Of a stretch of 64,000 bases of DNA, positions 38,529-47,285 are shown piece after piece (position 1 is the stretch's first letter; each line of letters starts with the position of its first letter). The notes under the pieces were generated by a model. That model saw nothing but the letters and a program-made list of their open reading frames with translations. It searched no databases and had not been told where the DNA came from. The translations under genes and the position numbers were made by a program. The DNA is from Planctomycetota bacterium (GTDB lineage: Bacteria > Planctomycetota > B15-G4 > SIAN01). Location of the stretch: assembly GCA_028289345.1 (NCBI GenBank), contig JANQQL010000050.1:390370-454369 (forward strand), written 5' to 3'.

Positions 38529-39950
38529 ATGATTGGTGCGGGATGGGCATTCGTTTTGTTGCTCGTGAGCGCGGGTCCAGCGCTCGGAATGGAAGCGCTG
38601 CCTCGTTTGGAACAGCTACTCGAGGTCGTGGCGTCCGGCGATCGATCCGCCACCCTGGCGTTCGTCGATGAGGCCGTGGACCCGTCGTTTCGGGAGCAGG
38701 TGTCGGTCTCACAACTGGTGACGATGCTCGAGGATCTGTCGACCCGTCATGGATCTCTCATCGTTCACCGGCAACAAGCGGTCGGCTTGGATCAGGCCCA
38801 AGCGCTGGTCCAAAGCGAAGCCTGGAAGACCTGGTTCACCCTCGAGGTCAGCGTGATGCCGGAACCGCCGCATCGCATTCGTGGCCTTGGATTCAACCGA
38901 ACCTCCCCGCCCGGAGACTTGCCTCCGGCTCCCGCCTTGGAGGAAGAGGCCTTCCTGGCCGAGCTGACCACCCTGGTCGAGTCGTTGATCGACCGCGACT
39001 TGTTTTCTGGTGCGGTGATGCTGCAGATCGATGGGAAGCCGTCTTTCCAGGCCGCCGGTGGCTTAGCCAGCAAAAGATTCGGAGTTCCCAACCAACTCGA
39101 CACGAAGTTCAACCTTGGTTCGATGAACAAGATGTTCACGGCGGTGGCGGTCATGCAACTGGTCGAGAGTGGCGAGGCGTTCCTCGACGATCCCATCGGC
39201 GGGTATCTGGACGAGGACTGGCTCGACTCGGGAATCCTTGCGGAGGTGGAAGTCCGTCACCTGTTGACCCATACGTCGGGGCTCGGCAGTTACTTCAATC
39301 AGAAGTTCATGGAGTCGTCGCGCACCTTGTTTCGCGAAGTCAATGACTACAAGCCTTTGGTCCGCGAGGAGCGGCTTGCGTTCCAACCCGGCGACGGTTG
39401 GCGCTACAGCAACACTGGGTTCCTGTTGGCCGGCGCCGTGATCGAGGGGGCGGCGGGGGAGAACTACTTCGACTACGTGCGAGCCAACATCTTCGAGCCG
39501 GCCGGAATGCCCCATACGGATTGCTACGAGATGGATCGTCCGGTGCCCAACCTGGCGATTGGCTACAGCCGAGATTCGAACGGGGAGTGGCGCAACAATC
39601 TCTACGCCCACGTCCTTCGCGGAGGACCGGCGGGGGGTGGCTTCTCCACCGTGATCGATCTCTTGGCATTTGCCCGCGGGCTTCGCGAGTTCGAACTGCT
39701 CAGCGAAGAGAGCACTGAGGCCCTCTGGTCGGCCAAACCGGAACTCGGGTCGGCAACGTATGGCTACGGGATGGGGGTGTCCCAATCTGCTCTGGGGCGA
39801 CGGACGGGTCACTCTGGGGGGTTCTCGGGAATCAACGGAGAGCTGCGCATGTATCTCGACGCCGGCGTCGATGTCGCGGTCCTCTCCAACTACGACTCCG
39901 CGGCCTCGGACCTCGCCGACGCCATCGAACTCCTTCTGCTCCGTCGCTGA
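38529..39950 (+). CDS. Exported class C beta-lactamase-fold serine hydrolase
   Basis: 473 residues from ATG 38529, preceded by GAGGAG. A signal peptide ends near S-A-G-P-A-L-G. Residues about 25-130 look like an NTF2-like small domain (ATLAFVDEAVDPSFREQVSV). The hydrolase domain has the S-x-x-K motif NLGSMNKMFTA, the Y-x-N motif WRYSNTGFLLAG and the third motif GHSGGFSG. Known relatives include D-alanyl-D-alanine carboxypeptidases, esterases and beta-lactamases; which of these applies cannot be read from sequence. Its neighbours are other exported hydrolases. Confidence 0.84.
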   Translation: MIGAGWAFVLLLVSAGPALGMEALPRLEQLLEVVASGDRSATLAFVDEAVDPSFREQVSVSQLVTMLEDLSTRHGSLIVHRQQAVGLDQAQALVQSEAWKTWFTLEVSVMPEPPHRIRGLGFNRTSPPGDLPPAPALEEEAFLAELTTLVESLIDRDLFSGAVMLQIDGKPSFQAAGGLASKRFGVPNQLDTKFNLGSMNKMFTAVAVMQLVESGEAFLDDPIGGYLDEDWLDSGILAEVEVRHLLTHTSGLGSYFNQKFMESSRTLFREVNDYKPLVREERLAFQPGDGWRYSNTGFLLAGAVIEGAAGENYFDYVRANIFEPAGMPHTDCYEMDRPVPNLAIGYSRDSNGEWRNNLYAHVLRGGPAGGGFSTVIDLLAFARGLREFELLSEESTEALWSAKPELGSATYGYGMGVSQSALGRRTGHSGGFSGINGELRMYLDAGVDVAVLSNYDSAASDLADAIELLLLRR

Positions 39951-40047
39951 TCCCGCCCCGGGGAGGGTGAGTTCCGGGGGAGTCGCAACGACGCCAGGGA
40001 GCCGAAGGCCGGCGAAGATCTTCACGAGTTCCCGGGAAAGGACATAC

Positions 40048-40172
40048 GGTGCCGGTCACTCCGGTGACTCACGGTTTTGACGAAGTGTCCGGCACGGAGT
40101 GGCGCGCTATCCTCCCAGCGAGTGCGGCACTCCGCTGCCGCAAGAAGGCGACCAAGTGTGCGACACCGGATC
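40048..40172. repeat. Family-1 repeat, compound copy 3
   Basis: The right half (40119-40172) has GTGCGGCACTC, CTGCCGC and AAGTGTGCGACACCGGATC as in copies 1 and 2. The left half begins with ATACGGTG but then forms its own hairpin, CGGTGCCGGTCACT paired with AAGTGTCCGGCACGG (40052-40098). It thus looks like one complete small REP hairpin next to a half element. It overlaps the 5' end of the SGNH-TPR frame. Confidence 0.6.
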
Positions 40173-42567
40173 GAGACCGAGATTGGCCGAGAGCGCTCAT
40201 GGGAAGGCGAAGTCTGGGGCGCTGATTCGGCGCGGCTTGTTGGCGGTCTTGGTGTCGGTGATCGGGTTGGGGGTTGCGGAGGGGGTGATTCGGGTCGCAG
40301 GGCTTGCACCGCGGGTGCGACCCCTGGTGATGAATGCCGCGGACACGGTCTACCAGCGTTCCGACAATCCGCTGCTGGCCTACGAGCTCAAGGCCAACTA
40401 CCGCAGTGACGACGCTGACCTGGTCATTCGATATCCCCGCACCAACTCCCATGGCCAACGGGACATCGAGCGTGATCTGACCAAGCCCCCCGGAGTGCGG
40501 CGCATCCTTCTGTTCGGCGATTCCGTGGTCGAAGGCGAGCACGTGCGCGAGATCGACGACCTGATGAACCGCCAACTCGAAGCGTTGCTCCCCGGCTCGA
40601 CCCAAGTGCTGAATTTCGGGGTCGCCGGCTACTGCACTCGAGCCGAGGTCGAACTGCTGCGCACCAAGGGACTGCGCTTCGATCCCGACCAAGTGATCTT
40701 TGTCTTCGTCGAGAACGACTTCGAGAACTTCAACAAGCAACTGTTCGAACTAGAAGGCAAGTCGGAGCGACCAGCGTTCGTTGATTGGTTGTTCCGAACC
40801 TCTCATTTCTTTCGAGCCACCTGCCTGCAGCTCGGATGGTTCGGCTACGACGTGGAAGCGGATCCTTTGCAGTGGAACTCCGAGGCTCTGGGGGACAACA
40901 ACGTGGTCGCCGGGTTCCGACTGCTGCGCGAACTCTCTGAAGAGCATGGCTTCGACACCTTGGTCGCCATTTGGCCTCGGTTCGTGGACGAGCGCATCGA
41001 GGAAGTCCACTACCTGGAACCGGGGGGCGATCTGATTGTCGAGCGACTGGCCTGGGCCGAAGGGATCCCCACGGTCCGGCTGTCCGAGACGTTTCGGGCG
41101 ACCCAGGAAGTCCAGGACGAGGGCAATCCGCGGCTGCTGTTCACGACCCGCGGCGACAAAATGCACCCGAACGAAGCCGGATGTCGAGTCGCCGCCCACG
41201 GCTTGTCCCAGGCGCTCCAGCGACTTCCCGAGTTGCAGGAGTTTGCGGCCAACAAACGTGCCGCCGCCACTCCCCAAGACGCCGTGGCCGCTGCCGAGGC
41301 GAAGGGGACCGAACAAAAGTCCCATCACGGGGTCAAGCACAACAACCTCGCTCTGATGTTGATGGAACAAGGGCGTTTCGAGGAAGCTCGAGAGCACTGC
41401 GAGAAAGCCCTCGAGGAAGCGCCGAACTATCCCATCGCCTTGAACAACATGGGAACGGTGCTTCAGAAGACCGGGCACCTGAGCGAAGCCATCGAGTACT
41501 ACCGCCGCGCCGTCGAGAACCGACCCGACTACCCCATGGGCAACAGCAATTGGGGAGCTGCGCTGCTCGAAAGTGGTCAACCGGACGCGGCGCTTCCCAT
41601 TCTTCAGAAAGCGGTAGAGTTGCTTCCCACCCTGGCTGAGGCGCGTTTGAACCTAGGGATTGCTCACCTCCGCTTGCGCAACTTTCAGGAAGCCGTGAAC
41701 TCCTTGGGGAAGGCGGTCGAGCTCGATCCGGAGTCCGCGCCCGCGCACGGTCAACTGGTCCGGGCTTGGCAAGCGCTGGGCGACTCCTCGAAGTCGATCT
41801 TCCACGCGCGGGAAGCGGCGCGATTCTCTCCCGAGAACGGGCGGGCTTGGTTGGACCTGGGAGTCGCGTTGCTGAATGCTTCCCGGGCGAACCCTGGTTC
41901 CTCGCAAATGGAGGAAGCCGCGAGCAGTTTCGAAACGGCGATCGAAAAGCTCGAGGACCCGGTGTCCGCGATTCGGAACCTCGGGATCTTGCGCATGGTG
42001 CAGCGCGATCCCGCCCGCGCCGTGGCGCGTTTCGAAGACGCCTTGCGACGCGACCCAACTCACGAACCGACGATCTTGGGTGCAGTGCAGGCGTTGCGCG
42101 CCGCCGCCCAACCGCAAGCGGCTTTGGAGACCTTGCGCCGCGGCATCCAGGCCGTTCCCGATTCCCCCACCTTGCGCGGCCAGCTGGCCCGGGCCCTGGT
42201 CGCCATGGGCATGGCCGAAGAAGCGATTCCCCATTACGAGAAGATTCTCGAGCTACGACCCGAGGACGCAGAGCCTCGGGACGCGTTCGCCTGGGTACTC
42301 GCCACTCATCCGGACGCGAAGATTCGAGATCCGCAGCGAGCATTGAAGATCGCCCAAGAGGGCATGGCGTTGACCGAGGCTCCGAGCGCTTCGCTGCTCG
42401 ACACCTTGGCCGCCTGTCACGCGTCTGCCGGAGATTTTTCTTCTGCGATCGACCGCTGTTCCCAAGCCATCGAAGCGACCGTTGACCCGAGCCAGCGCAA
42501 ACAACGCCAGTCCCGCCTGGGGCTTTATCGCGACTCGCGTCCCTATGTCCATGGGTCCCCGGAATGA
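40099..42567 (+). CDS. Membrane-anchored SGNH hydrolase fused to TPR repeats
   Basis: Up to 822 residues. One N-terminal membrane helix (GLLAVLVSVIGLGVAEG) is followed by an SGNH/GDSL esterase domain: RRILLFGDSVVEGEHV (block I), VLNFGVAGYCTRAEVELL (block II/III) and DKMHPNEAGCRVAAHGLS (block V with the catalytic Asp/His). From about residue 410 come about ten TPR units (LALMLMEQGRFEEAREHCEK and onward). The first 80-odd bases of the frame, from GTG 40099, lie inside a family-1 repeat, so TTG 40183 is a more likely start, giving about 794 residues. Deacylation of an exported glycan, with TPRs recruiting partners, is inference. Confidence 0.78.
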   Translation: MARYPPSECGTPLPQEGDQVCDTGSRPRLAESAHGKAKSGALIRRGLLAVLVSVIGLGVAEGVIRVAGLAPRVRPLVMNAADTVYQRSDNPLLAYELKANYRSDDADLVIRYPRTNSHGQRDIERDLTKPPGVRRILLFGDSVVEGEHVREIDDLMNRQLEALLPGSTQVLNFGVAGYCTRAEVELLRTKGLRFDPDQVIFVFVENDFENFNKQLFELEGKSERPAFVDWLFRTSHFFRATCLQLGWFGYDVEADPLQWNSEALGDNNVVAGFRLLRELSEEHGFDTLVAIWPRFVDERIEEVHYLEPGGDLIVERLAWAEGIPTVRLSETFRATQEVQDEGNPRLLFTTRGDKMHPNEAGCRVAAHGLSQALQRLPELQEFAANKRAAATPQDAVAAAEAKGTEQKSHHGVKHNNLALMLMEQGRFEEAREHCEKALEEAPNYPIALNNMGTVLQKTGHLSEAIEYYRRAVENRPDYPMGNSNWGAALLESGQPDAALPILQKAVELLPTLAEARLNLGIAHLRLRNFQEAVNSLGKAVELDPESAPAHGQLVRAWQALGDSSKSIFHAREAARFSPENGRAWLDLGVALLNASRANPGSSQMEEAASSFETAIEKLEDPVSAIRNLGILRMVQRDPARAVARFEDALRRDPTHEPTILGAVQALRAAAQPQAALETLRRGIQAVPDSPTLRGQLARALVAMGMAEEAIPHYEKILELRPEDAEPRDAFAWVLATHPDAKIRDPQRALKIAQEGMALTEAPSASLLDTLAACHASAGDFSSAIDRCSQAIEATVDPSQRKQRQSRLGLYRDSRPYVHGSPE

Positions 42568-42666
42568 ACGTCGCCAACATCATTTCGGTTCGGTGACAGG
42601 TCGTCTTCGAAAGTGCCCTGATGCATCACGCGGCCTGCGAGCACTCCAACGCGCCGGCCAACGAGA

Positions 42667-44529
42667 TCAGAGTTCTCGAAGTAGGGAGCTCGCAAGGTAC
42701 GAGTACGCGCTTCCGGGGAAATCCCGGGAGACTCGGACGAAGCACTGACGCGCATCCCCGTTCTTGTTCATATTCATGTACGCCGCGCCGGCACAGAACA
42801 AGGCATCGGCAGCCAGTGGCGAGTCGTCGCTGAACTGGCGCGCGACGTCCTTGGCCCGACGTGCCGCGTCGCCGTATCGATCTTGAGCCATTGCGACCAT
42901 GGCCAGCTCGAACTCGAGGTTGGGAAGGAAGTAGGCGTCCTCGGAGGCATCCTTGATCGCGTCGCGGAGACGTCCTTCGTACCGCTGAAGCATCTTCTTT
43001 TCTTCCTTGGAAAGGCTGGGTTTCTTGTCGTGAAGGAAACTACGCAAACGCTCAAGTTTTTGTTTCGGCGTCTCGGGTCGGACCAATAGCGCTCCCGCGG
43101 TCGGGAAGAAGCGCAAGTTTGGACGTTCCGAGAAGGCTTCCCGGAGCAGAGGAAGAGTGGGCTGAATGATGGCCTCGTATCGGCGGCGAGCGTGCGTCTT
43201 GGCAGCTTCCCGGAACGTGTCGAAGTTTCGATCGAACTTCAACGCGAGGACTTGTTCGTGGTTTGCTCCGTCGAACATCATGTGCACGAGCTCGAAGAAC
43301 GTCTGTTCTCCCTGCGTCGTGACAAGCATCTCAAAGGCCAAGTAGTTCTCGGAATAATCGAGGCCGTCCTGTGCTTCGTCGTCTTCGAGGCCGTCCACCA
43401 GGCGGTCGATCTTGGTTTTCAAGTGATCCTTGGTCAGGGAATAGAGATGGCTGGAAAGGGCTGTTCGAATGCGGCCAGGGCCCTGCTCGGCCCCATAGAC
43501 CGCAAGCCCCTCGTGGACCCAAGAGGGGATCTCGTTGAAACGCTTGCCCATGTTGGCATGCATGAGCGCGTGGATCATTTCGTGGGTGAGTGTTTTCCTC
43601 CAGTCGTAGGTGTTCTGAACGATTCCTTCGGTGAATAGGCGGACGACCGGCATCTGGTTCTCGAGGAATCGGTCGGAAGATGTGACTGCTGCGGCTCCGT
43701 AGGTGGTGGAGTCGGACAACTGGATCGAGTACAGCCGGTCTGGCAATGGTTGCAGGCCCAAGGTTCGCTTGACGACTTCGAGCGACCCCTCATGAGCCTT
43801 GGGGAGTTCGCGGAGGGTGGCTTTGATCTCACCCTTCTTGGCATACTTCCCTTGGTAGTAGGTGTTGACTGGATCGAACTCTTTGGTGCCGCGACTCCAT
43901 TCCAGCAACTGGTGAGCTCGCTGGCCGGTGTCAGATTCCCGATGGTTCTTGATGAGATCTCGGAGCAGGCGTTCTGCCGTCAGTTTGTCATCCGTGAGCA
44001 AGAGTGCTTGGCTGATGATCAATAGGAACTCAGGTGCGTCATCCCCCCAGTGCGCCGGCGGTTTTCGAAGTAGGTCTCGCAGTGGTTCATACAATTCGGA
44101 GACATCGGAAAACCTATTCAGAGCCACCAGGCTCCGTGCATAGAAGAAGAGGCCGTGAAAGATGAAATCGTGAGAAGTGAGTTCGATGGCGTCGTGCGTG
44201 AGCGTCCAAGAGCCGACTCTCTCGTCCGGGGGACGACGACGATATTCATGGGGCTTGCCTCGCCGATCCTCATAGTTGCCTTCTCGCCACCCGAGAAACA
44301 GCTGTGACCCGTAACTCGCCGCGGCTTCGTGGTCCTCTTCGAAATGGGCGAAGCGGGTCAGCAAGCAGAGTCGCTCTTCGTCGGGCCGATCGCTGACTTT
44401 CTCCTCCGCGGCTTCCATGCGAGACTCTCCGTCGGGGAGCTCGAGGCTCTCGAGAGCGAGAAGCTCACGAGTGGCAGGCGTCTGGCACGCGACGAGTGCC
44501 AGGGCGGCCGTCAAAGCGTAGATCACCAT
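42667..44529 (-). CDS. Lipoprotein gluzincin-type metallopeptidase with helical repeats
   Basis: 620 residues from ATG 44529 (AAGGA upstream), with lipobox L-A-L-V-A-C. TPR-like helices fill residues about 30-230. The peptidase site follows: TLTHEMIHALMHANM (H-E-x-x-H), then PSWVHEGLAVYGAEQG with the third-ligand glutamate, the MA-like gluzincin arrangement. The C-terminal 150 residues are helical again (RYGDAARRAKDVARQFSDDS, TPR-like). It resembles the metallopeptidase at 36875-38224 in its active site but not in the rest. It is convergent with the SGNH-TPR gene. Confidence 0.75.
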   Translation of the reverse strand: MVIYALTAALALVACQTPATRELLALESLELPDGESRMEAAEEKVSDRPDEERLCLLTRFAHFEEDHEAAASYGSQLFLGWREGNYEDRRGKPHEYRRRPPDERVGSWTLTHDAIELTSHDFIFHGLFFYARSLVALNRFSDVSELYEPLRDLLRKPPAHWGDDAPEFLLIISQALLLTDDKLTAERLLRDLIKNHRESDTGQRAHQLLEWSRGTKEFDPVNTYYQGKYAKKGEIKATLRELPKAHEGSLEVVKRTLGLQPLPDRLYSIQLSDSTTYGAAAVTSSDRFLENQMPVVRLFTEGIVQNTYDWRKTLTHEMIHALMHANMGKRFNEIPSWVHEGLAVYGAEQGPGRIRTALSSHLYSLTKDHLKTKIDRLVDGLEDDEAQDGLDYSENYLAFEMLVTTQGEQTFFELVHMMFDGANHEQVLALKFDRNFDTFREAAKTHARRRYEAIIQPTLPLLREAFSERPNLRFFPTAGALLVRPETPKQKLERLRSFLHDKKPSLSKEEKKMLQRYEGRLRDAIKDASEDAYFLPNLEFELAMVAMAQDRYGDAARRAKDVARQFSDDSPLAADALFCAGAAYMNMNKNGDARQCFVRVSRDFPGSAYSYLASSLLREL

Positions 44530-44927
44530 TGCTTGTCCTTGCCAGGAAACCGGGGTTCTCGGGTGCGGAAGGCAGCAGGTCGGAGCCCGCTCCCCGGATC
44601 CCCAATGCCCACGAAATGGCTGTCAGGTCATGAAAACCGGGGGTTCGAAGCGATTCGTCTGACTCTTCATCGTTGGAATCGCAGTACTCGTGCTCTTCTT
44701 GGACATTCGCGACAATATCCCGGGGGCGCGACGAGTTCATTTCGAAGGGACTCCTGGGTCCACGACCCCATTCCATGCGGTGGAGCCTAGCCCCTCGATC
44801 GCCGGGAGGCGGTGCGAAACACGAACCAGGCCGAGGGAATCCGCGGAGTCGGGGGTGGGGGACGGAAGACTCGTGGTAGAAGCTGCGTCGCGAAACCATC
44901 TGCCACGGAACCAAGGAACCTTTCCCC
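44530..44927. other. Divergent intergenic stretch
   Basis: This contains promoters for the metallopeptidase (minus) and the DUF3817 gene (plus). A minus-strand frame from ATG 44740 (AGGAG ten bases ahead) opens 91 acidic residues and ends at 44465, inside the metallopeptidase gene; its composition is not convincing. No repeat of families 1 or 2 was found here. Confidence 0.35.
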
Positions 44928-45245
44928 ATGAACACCACTCCCCTCGGCCGACTTCGCCGCGTCGGAATCTTGGAAGGGATCTCGTTCGTGTTGTTGCTTT
45001 TTGTCGCCATGCCCTTGAAGTATTTGGCCGACATGCCGATGGCCGTGAGCGTCGTCGGGATGGCCCACGGGGTTTTGTTCATCGTCCTGTGCTACTTCTT
45101 GATGGAGGTTCGGTCGGAGTATCGGTGGAGTCTCATCAAGGCCGGCAAGGTCTTGTTGGCGGCGCTGCTTCCCTTTGGGCCGTTCGTGATCGATCGCCGC
45201 TTGAAGGAAGAAGACGAAGCCACGCGCCAAGATCATCAAGGCTGA
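44928..45245 (+). CDS. DUF3817 small membrane protein
   Basis: 105 residues with three membrane helices. The segments LRRVGILEGISFVLLLFVAM, PLKYLADMPMAVSVVGMAHG, and then the FVIDRRLK end match the DUF3817 family of integral membrane proteins, whose function is unknown. AAGGAA lies nine bases before the ATG. No operon partner follows closely. Confidence 0.82.
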   Translation: MNTTPLGRLRRVGILEGISFVLLLFVAMPLKYLADMPMAVSVVGMAHGVLFIVLCYFLMEVRSEYRWSLIKAGKVLLAALLPFGPFVIDRRLKEEDEATRQDHQG

Positions 45246-45332
45246 TCCGAGGAACTTGGGTTCCATGGGGGAGTCGGGGACAGTGCTCCTCCGCCTTCGG
45301 ACCCCCCGAGTTTTCCGTGTGGCCGAGCGAAC

Positions 45333-45505
45333 CGACGGATTCAGGGAGACCGACGGCAGGAGGCCCCAGGGGCTTCGGGCTTCGTCACTCCAATGTTTTC
45401 GATCTTCCGCGGATCATTGGGATGGGTTTGCGGTCGAGTTGCCGCAGGCCCTTGCGGGAAGCACTTTGGCTCATTCTCGCGCCGGTCTCGAGGAATCATG
45501 CGGGT
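45333..45505. repeat. Family-2 palindromic repeat overlapping the PAP2 start
   Basis: The left end resembles CGGATTCAGGGAGACCGACG. The internal segments GGCTTCGTCACTCC and GCACTTTGGCTCATTCTCGCG match the other copies. The right end GAGGAATCATGCGGG corresponds to the terminal repeat TGAGTCATCCGGG. The ATG of the PAP2 gene (45498) and its Shine-Dalgarno (GAGGA) are part of this right end. Confidence 0.6.
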
Positions 45506-46223
45506 TAAGATCGGCACGATCATGACCTGGCACCGACGTTTGCACATTCTGATCGTGGTTGTGCTGCTGATTGGCGGACTTGCGGTCACCGCTTGGACCG
45601 ACTTGGACTTGCGCTGGTCGAGGCAGTTCTACATCCGCGGCGCATCTGACCATTGGCCTTACGGGGACGGTCCTCCTTGGTCATGGATGGACCGGTTTGG
45701 CAACGTGCCTGGATTGCTGCTTGTGGCGTGGGGAATCTGGTTGGCGCTGTCCGGCTGGAGACGAGGTGCGACTCGGGAACGCAGCGTCCGCGCCGGGCTC
45801 GCCATCGTTCTCGCCATTGCGATTGGTCCCGGGTTGGTGGTCAATGGGGTCATGAAGAATTTCTGGGGGCGTTCGCGTCCGCGCAACGTGGAGCCGTTCC
45901 GGGGTCCCCGGGAGTACCTGCCTTGGTATCAACCCGGCGGGTCCGACCATGGACCGTCGTTCCCTTCCGGTCACACGGCGATGTCCTTTGGACTGATGAT
46001 TGGCGCGTTGAGCATTTCTCGCCGCCGCCCCCTGCTGCGAATGCTCGCGGTTCCTGGAGTTGTTGCCTACGGTGCTCTGGTCGCCCACTCGCGGGTCCTG
46101 CAAGGGGCTCACTTCCTTTCCGACGTGGTGGTGGGAGGTGCCATTGGGTGGCTGACCGCTCTTTGCTTCGCCGTGTGGCTGCGCGTCGAAGAAGATCCAC
46201 CACCAGAGCGATCCGTCTCATGA
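45498..46223 (+). CDS. PAP2-family membrane phosphatase
   Basis: 241 residues from ATG 45498 (GAGGA four bases upstream, both inside a family-2 repeat end); ATG 45522 is an alternative. There are about five to six membrane helices. The three PAP2 motifs are present: KNFWGRSRPRN (K-x6-R-P), PSFPSGHTAM, and SRVLQGAHFLSDVVVGG (S-R-x5-H-x3-D). It removes a phosphate from a lipid phosphate, such as undecaprenyl pyrophosphate or phosphatidic acid, at the outer face of the membrane. Its stop overlaps the next start (ATGA). Confidence 0.87.
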   Translation: MRVKIGTIMTWHRRLHILIVVVLLIGGLAVTAWTDLDLRWSRQFYIRGASDHWPYGDGPPWSWMDRFGNVPGLLLVAWGIWLALSGWRRGATRERSVRAGLAIVLAIAIGPGLVVNGVMKNFWGRSRPRNVEPFRGPREYLPWYQPGGSDHGPSFPSGHTAMSFGLMIGALSISRRRPLLRMLAVPGVVAYGALVAHSRVLQGAHFLSDVVVGGAIGWLTALCFAVWLRVEEDPPPERSVS

Positions 46224-46936
46224 TTCAGAAAGCAAACTCGTCCGAATCTGGGACCAAGCGTCCTCTCGACATCGCGGAGCAGTTGTGCACCGAGCGTCCC
46301 ATGCTTCATGGGCGACAAGGCAAGACCTGGTCGTTCGGGATCCACCGCAAGGTGTTGCGTTTCTTGGCTCAGCAAGTGGGGCCCGAGGTACGATCTCTAG
46401 AGACCGGCTGCGGCTTGTCGACCATCGTCTTTGCGGCGGGAGGCGGTGCTCACACCGTGGTGTCTCCGGTCGCGGACGAGCACCAGAAGATCCAGGACTG
46501 GTGCCGCAAACACGAGATCTCTTGTGACCAGGTGGAGTTCCTGGTGGGGGACTCCCGTGAGCTTCTGCCTTCCTTGCACGGGGGGCCACTCGACCTGGTC
46601 TTGATCGACGGTTGCCACGCGCTGCCGACTCCGTTCATCGACTGGTACTACACCGCCCGTCGTCTCGAGGTGGGCGGAACCCTGGTCGTCGATGACACCC
46701 ACATTCGGACCGGGAGTATCCTGCGAGACTTTCTCGAGGCGGAAGACGGGCGCTGGGAACTGCGTCAAGAGTTCCGGCACACGTCGGTCTTCGAGAAACT
46801 GCACGAGCGGGTCATCGACGGAATCTGGTGGGGGCAGCAGCCCTATTGCGCCAAGACCCACCGATTCCGCCGGGTGGATCGTGTCGCTCGACGCCTGCTG
46901 GACGCGGTGTTTCTTCGGCAGACTCGTTCGCGTTAG
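46220..46936 (+). CDS. Class I SAM-dependent methyltransferase, target unknown
   Basis: 238 residues from ATG 46220, coupled by ATGA to the PAP2 gene. The frame is open far upstream, but that is PAP2 coding DNA. Motif I is VRSLETGCGLSTIVFAAGG, then VVSPVADEHQKIQDW, LVGDSRELLPSL, and LDLVLIDGCHALPTPFIDWY, VGGTLVVDDTHI. This layout is seen in methyltransferases of cell-surface glycan and sugar pathways, which fits coupling to a lipid-carrier phosphatase, but the target cannot be assigned. Confidence 0.75.
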   Translation: MIQKANSSESGTKRPLDIAEQLCTERPMLHGRQGKTWSFGIHRKVLRFLAQQVGPEVRSLETGCGLSTIVFAAGGGAHTVVSPVADEHQKIQDWCRKHEISCDQVEFLVGDSRELLPSLHGGPLDLVLIDGCHALPTPFIDWYYTARRLEVGGTLVVDDTHIRTGSILRDFLEAEDGRWELRQEFRHTSVFEKLHERVIDGIWWGQQPYCAKTHRFRRVDRVARRLLDAVFLRQTRSR

Positions 46937-47285
46937 CCCGATCTTCCGACTCCGATGCTCCGGGCATGATGGCCAATGCTGAGGCCGCTCCGCGGACCGA
47001 TGCTTCTCCCCCGCGGCCGATCGCCCACTGGCGAGGACAGCAGACTTCCCCGGGCCGTCCAGCCTTCCGGAGCGATCCCGCCGCAAGCGCTCACATTCCT
47101 GGCTGCTCTTCCTACGCGCGCTCTGGAAAAGAGCCCGGATCGTGTGACGCAATCAGGCTTTCCCCGAGCTGCTCCGGGTGAACTCGAAACTATGATCGCC
47201 GGCTTGTGCAAAGAAAGTAGAACCTCGTTCCCACCGAGGTTTCCTCTCCGCTCGCCCTCACCATGTTCCCTGGAAGAAAAAAGCC
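46937..47285. other. Intergenic stretch before the AlkD-like gene
   Basis: No gene is recognised. The first 30 bases after the stop (TCCGACTCCGATGCTCCGGGC) resemble a family-2 right end, but no left half is visible. Downstream sequence up to the Shine-Dalgarno GGAAG shows no clear promoter. Confidence 0.3.

Noticed and set aside
44465..44740. 91-codon minus-strand frame with AGGAG upstream, overlapping the metallopeptidase start
   Set aside because: It overlaps a well-supported gene in another frame by 65 bases, has no recognisable motif, and the Shine-Dalgarno spacing is long.
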